Positions 61,952 through 64,000 of a stretch of 64,000 nucleotides of DNA are shown piece after piece (position 1 is the stretch's first letter; each line of letters begins with the position of its first letter). Where the stretch lies: NCBI RefSeq assembly GCF_000969825.1, contig NZ_KQ033919.1, forward strand, positions 3,608,749-3,672,748, written 5' to 3'. The position numbers and the translations under genes are program-made. The DNA is from Parabacteroides gordonii MS-1 = DSM 23371 (GTDB lineage Bacteria > Bacteroidota > Bacteroidia > Bacteroidales > Tannerellaceae). The notes beneath the pieces are model-generated. The model saw only the letters and a list, made by a program, of their open reading frames with translations. It had not been told where the DNA came from and did no database searches.

Positions 61952-62428
61952 ATGGCTACTGAGATAGAAAGAAAATTCATTGTTAAAGGCGACTTCACTA
62001 CTGATGTTTACAGTTCGGAGCGCATTGTGCAAGGATATATCTGTTCCGAGCCCGGTCGCACGGTACGTGTCCGTATCCGGGGGGAGAAAGGTTTCCTGAC
62101 TATCAAAGGCCCTTCGGATGACAAAGGCCTGAGCCGTTACGAGTTCGAGCAGGAAATACCGTTAGCGGATGCCGAACAACTGTTGAAGCTCTGCGAACCG
62201 GGAGCCATAGATAAAGTGCGCCATCTCGTCCGGGCCGGCAAGCACACTTGGGAAGTCGATGTCTTTCACGGAGCCAACGAAGGTCTGGTCATGGCTGAAA
62301 TAGAATTGGCTTCCGAAGACGAACCTTTTGAAAAACCGGACTGGATAGGAGAGGAGGTAAGCGGCGACAGGAGATATTACAACTCGATGCTTACCAAACA
62401 ACCCTATACACAATGGGCAAAGAAATAA
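61952..62428 (+). CDS. CYTH domain protein
   Basis: 158 residues, a single CYTH triphosphate-tunnel domain. The signature EIERKF is at 4-9; VRVRIRGEKGFLTIKG and the Glu-rich strands FEQEIPL, WEVDVFHG and MAEIELASEDE line the tunnel. Known relatives hydrolyse tripolyphosphate or thiamine triphosphate, or make cAMP; the substrate cannot be read here. The gene lies 24 bases upstream of the S46 peptidase and may share its transcript. Confidence 0.9.
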   Translation: MATEIERKFIVKGDFTTDVYSSERIVQGYICSEPGRTVRVRIRGEKGFLTIKGPSDDKGLSRYEFEQEIPLADAEQLLKLCEPGAIDKVRHLVRAGKHTWEVDVFHGANEGLVMAEIELASEDEPFEKPDWIGEEVSGDRRYYNSMLTKQPYTQWAKK

Positions 62429-62452
62429 TACTAATTTAAACGATAAAACACT

Positions 62453-64000
62453 ATGAAGAGAATCTTATTATCCCTTTTGGCAGGTGCCCTGTCGTTGCCG
62501 GCGGTGGCGGATGAAGGAATGTGGTTGCTTCCGTTGCTTAAGCAGCAGAAGTTTCCGGAGATGCAGGCTTTAGGATTGAAGTTGCAGGATTACGATATCT
62601 ACAGTCCCGACTCGGCTTCGCTGAAAGATGCCGTCGTGATCTTTGGCGGCGGCTGTACGGGCGAGATCGTATCACCGGATGGCTTGTTGTTGACCAACCA
62701 TCATTGTGGATACGGCCAGATACAACAACACAGTACCCTGGAACATGATTACCTGACCGACGGCTTTTGGGCGACTACCCGCGACCAGGAACTACCCAAC
62801 CCGGGACTGACCGTGACGTTCATCGACAAAATAGAAGACGTCACCGACTACGTAAAGAAGGAACTCGAAAAGGATACCGATCCGAACAGTATGAACTTCC
62901 TCTCCCCCAAATATCTGAACGGACTGGCAAAGGCAAAGGTCGGTGAACAGTTCCTGCAGGATAACCCCGGAACAGAGGTGGAGATCAAAGCCTTCTATGG
63001 CGGTAACGTATATTATATGTTCACGAAGAAGATCTATTCGGATATCCGCCTTGTCGGAGCTCCCCCTTCGTCTATCGGTAAGTTTGGTGCGGATACCGAC
63101 AACTGGATGTGGCCGCGCCATACGGGCGACTTCTCCGTTTTCCGTGTCTATGCCGATGCAAACGGTAATCCGGCCGAATATTCGGAAACGAACGTTCCCC
63201 TTCGTCCGAAGCGCTGGTTCAAGATTTCAATAAAAGGAGTAGAGGAAGACGATTATGCCATGATGATGGGCTTCCCCGGGCGGACAAACAAATACTATAC
63301 ATCCTGGGAAGTAGCCGAGCGTCGCGATATCGACAATGCTGTCCGTATCAATATCCGTAATCTTCGTCAGGAAGTGATGTTGGACGAGATGCTGAAAGAT
63401 CCTTCCGTACGTATCCAGTACGCCAGCAAATATGCCGGATCGACCAATGCCTATAAAAATGCTATCGGTAGTAACTGGGCGATCAAGAAACGTAACTTTG
63501 AGAAGGTAAAGAAAGAAGAGCAGGATCGTCTGATTGCCTGGTCGGAAGATCACGATGAATCGGATTATCCCGAAGCATTGCTGACACTCGAACAGATCGT
63601 ATCCGACCGTAAAGACTTGCGCTTCCGTAGCTGGATGCTGGATGAAGCAATCCTTCGCGGTATTGAATTTACGAAAGTCCCTTCTGAGATACAACCGGTT
63701 TGTGATGCCCTGAAAGGCAAAGACCGCAACGAACAACAAAAGCAGGTGCGTATGCTGGATATGGCTTACCATCGTTTTGCCGATAAAGATTATGCTCCCG
63801 AGGTGGATAAGAAAATCGCCAAAGTGATGCTGAAGGAATACCGCCGCCTGGTTCCTGCCAAGTCGCAACCGGCTTACTTTGCTCTGATCGACAAGAAGTT
63901 CAAAGGAGATGTAGACCGTTTCGTTGACTATCTGTTCGACAAATCGATCTATGGCAGCGAAGAAAACTTCGATAAGTTTAAGACACATCCTTCCGTGAAG
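62453..64000 (+). CDS. S46 family dipeptidyl peptidase, 3'-truncated by window edge
   Basis: The first 516 residues of a protein expected to be about 720 long. Signal peptide MKRILLSLLAGALSLPAVA, then EGMWLLPLL and the S46 catalytic-His motif TNHHCGYG (His84); the Asp-containing segment DTDNWMWPRHTGDFSVFRVY is near 222-241. The catalytic Ser and the residue that separates DPP7 (hydrophobic P1) from DPP11 (acidic P1) specificity lie beyond the window. These periplasmic enzymes release dipeptides from oligopeptides and are typical of Bacteroidetes. ATG 62453 gives a clean signal peptide. Confidence 0.92.
   Translation, partial: MKRILLSLLAGALSLPAVADEGMWLLPLLKQQKFPEMQALGLKLQDYDIYSPDSASLKDAVVIFGGGCTGEIVSPDGLLLTNHHCGYGQIQQHSTLEHDYLTDGFWATTRDQELPNPGLTVTFIDKIEDVTDYVKKELEKDTDPNSMNFLSPKYLNGLAKAKVGEQFLQDNPGTEVEIKAFYGGNVYYMFTKKIYSDIRLVGAPPSSIGKFGADTDNWMWPRHTGDFSVFRVYADANGNPAEYSETNVPLRPKRWFKISIKGVEEDDYAMMMGFPGRTNKYYTSWEVAERRDIDNAVRINIRNLRQEVMLDEMLKDPSVRIQYASKYAGSTNAYKNAIGSNWAIKKRNFEKVKKEEQDRLIAWSEDHDESDYPEALLTLEQIVSDRKDLRFRSWMLDEAILRGIEFTKVPSEIQPVCDALKGKDRNEQQKQVRMLDMAYHRFADKDYAPEVDKKIAKVMLKEYRRLVPAKSQPAYFALIDKKFKGDVDRFVDYLFDKSIYGSEENFDKFKTHPSVK

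Noticed and set aside
61777-61998. Minus-strand frame with SAKLSRA-type heptads
   Set aside because: It is the 21-bp DNA array read in frame. The dyad symmetry of each unit explains the sequence better than coding does.
63227-63988. 253-codon minus-strand frame opposite the S46 peptidase
   Set aside because: The plus strand encodes a clear S46 signal peptide and catalytic-His motif through the window end, so the minus frame is a shadow.

Overview
The window looks like a Bacteroidales chromosome, most likely Parabacteroides or a close relative. Reasons: promoter-like motifs of the Bacteroidetes type (TAnnTTTG at -7, sometimes TTG at -33), a TonB/ExbB/ExbD system, type IX secretion (T9SS) proteins PorQ and PorE, cargo-type C-terminal sorting domains, DUF6383 surface proteins, an S46 dipeptidyl peptidase and a Lrp-type regulator. 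The species call is inference from gene content; no database search was possible.

Layout. 1-6.7 kb: right end of a prophage, with two structural or connector genes, a lysis cassette (holin, amidase endolysin, a lipoprotein with spanin architecture), a very AT-rich three-gene cargo operon (Ser/Thr kinase, unknown protein, PD-(D/E)XK nuclease-like protein), a tyrosine integrase and a probable attR made from a tRNA 3' end. 6.9-31.1 kb: housekeeping core with DoxX, three tRNA-Val, purB, a pseudouridine synthase with a long Gly/Arg/Tyr/Asn tail, asnS, a Lrp regulator, an ExbB-ExbD cluster, tRNA-Ser, tatD, a polyprenyl synthase, tonB, porQ-cmk-ispH, pfkA, meaB, two DUF1573 proteins and a giant alpha-2-macroglobulin. 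31.3-34.2 kb: a toxin-antitoxin pair, a 1-kb repeat-filled intergenic region, then folA and thyA.

35-55 kb: a surface-protein locus. Two giant MBG/T9SS proteins (2225 and 1233 residues, 19 bp apart) lie between two DUF6383 proteins (1711 and 1092 residues). The DUF6383 genes share related upstream promoter regions, related C termini and a related structured 3' RNA. The second has a perfect 33-bp inverted repeat around a 140-bp segment whose promoter now points away from the gene, so it looks like a phase-variation switch caught in the OFF orientation. Phase-variable surface glycoproteins controlled by invertible promoters are known from Parabacteroides distasonis. PorQ and PorE in the same window are parts of the machine expected to export T9SS cargo.

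55-64 kb: lipoprotein galM, a rod-shaped 6S-like RNA, porE, queA, an Smr protein, a CYTH protein and the start of an S46 peptidase. Four intergenic tandem arrays with exact 11-, 21- or 22-bp periods (about one or two DNA turns) occur at 32413, 32765, 51112 and 61799. Their unit sequences are unrelated but the design is similar, and I cannot assign them to a known element.
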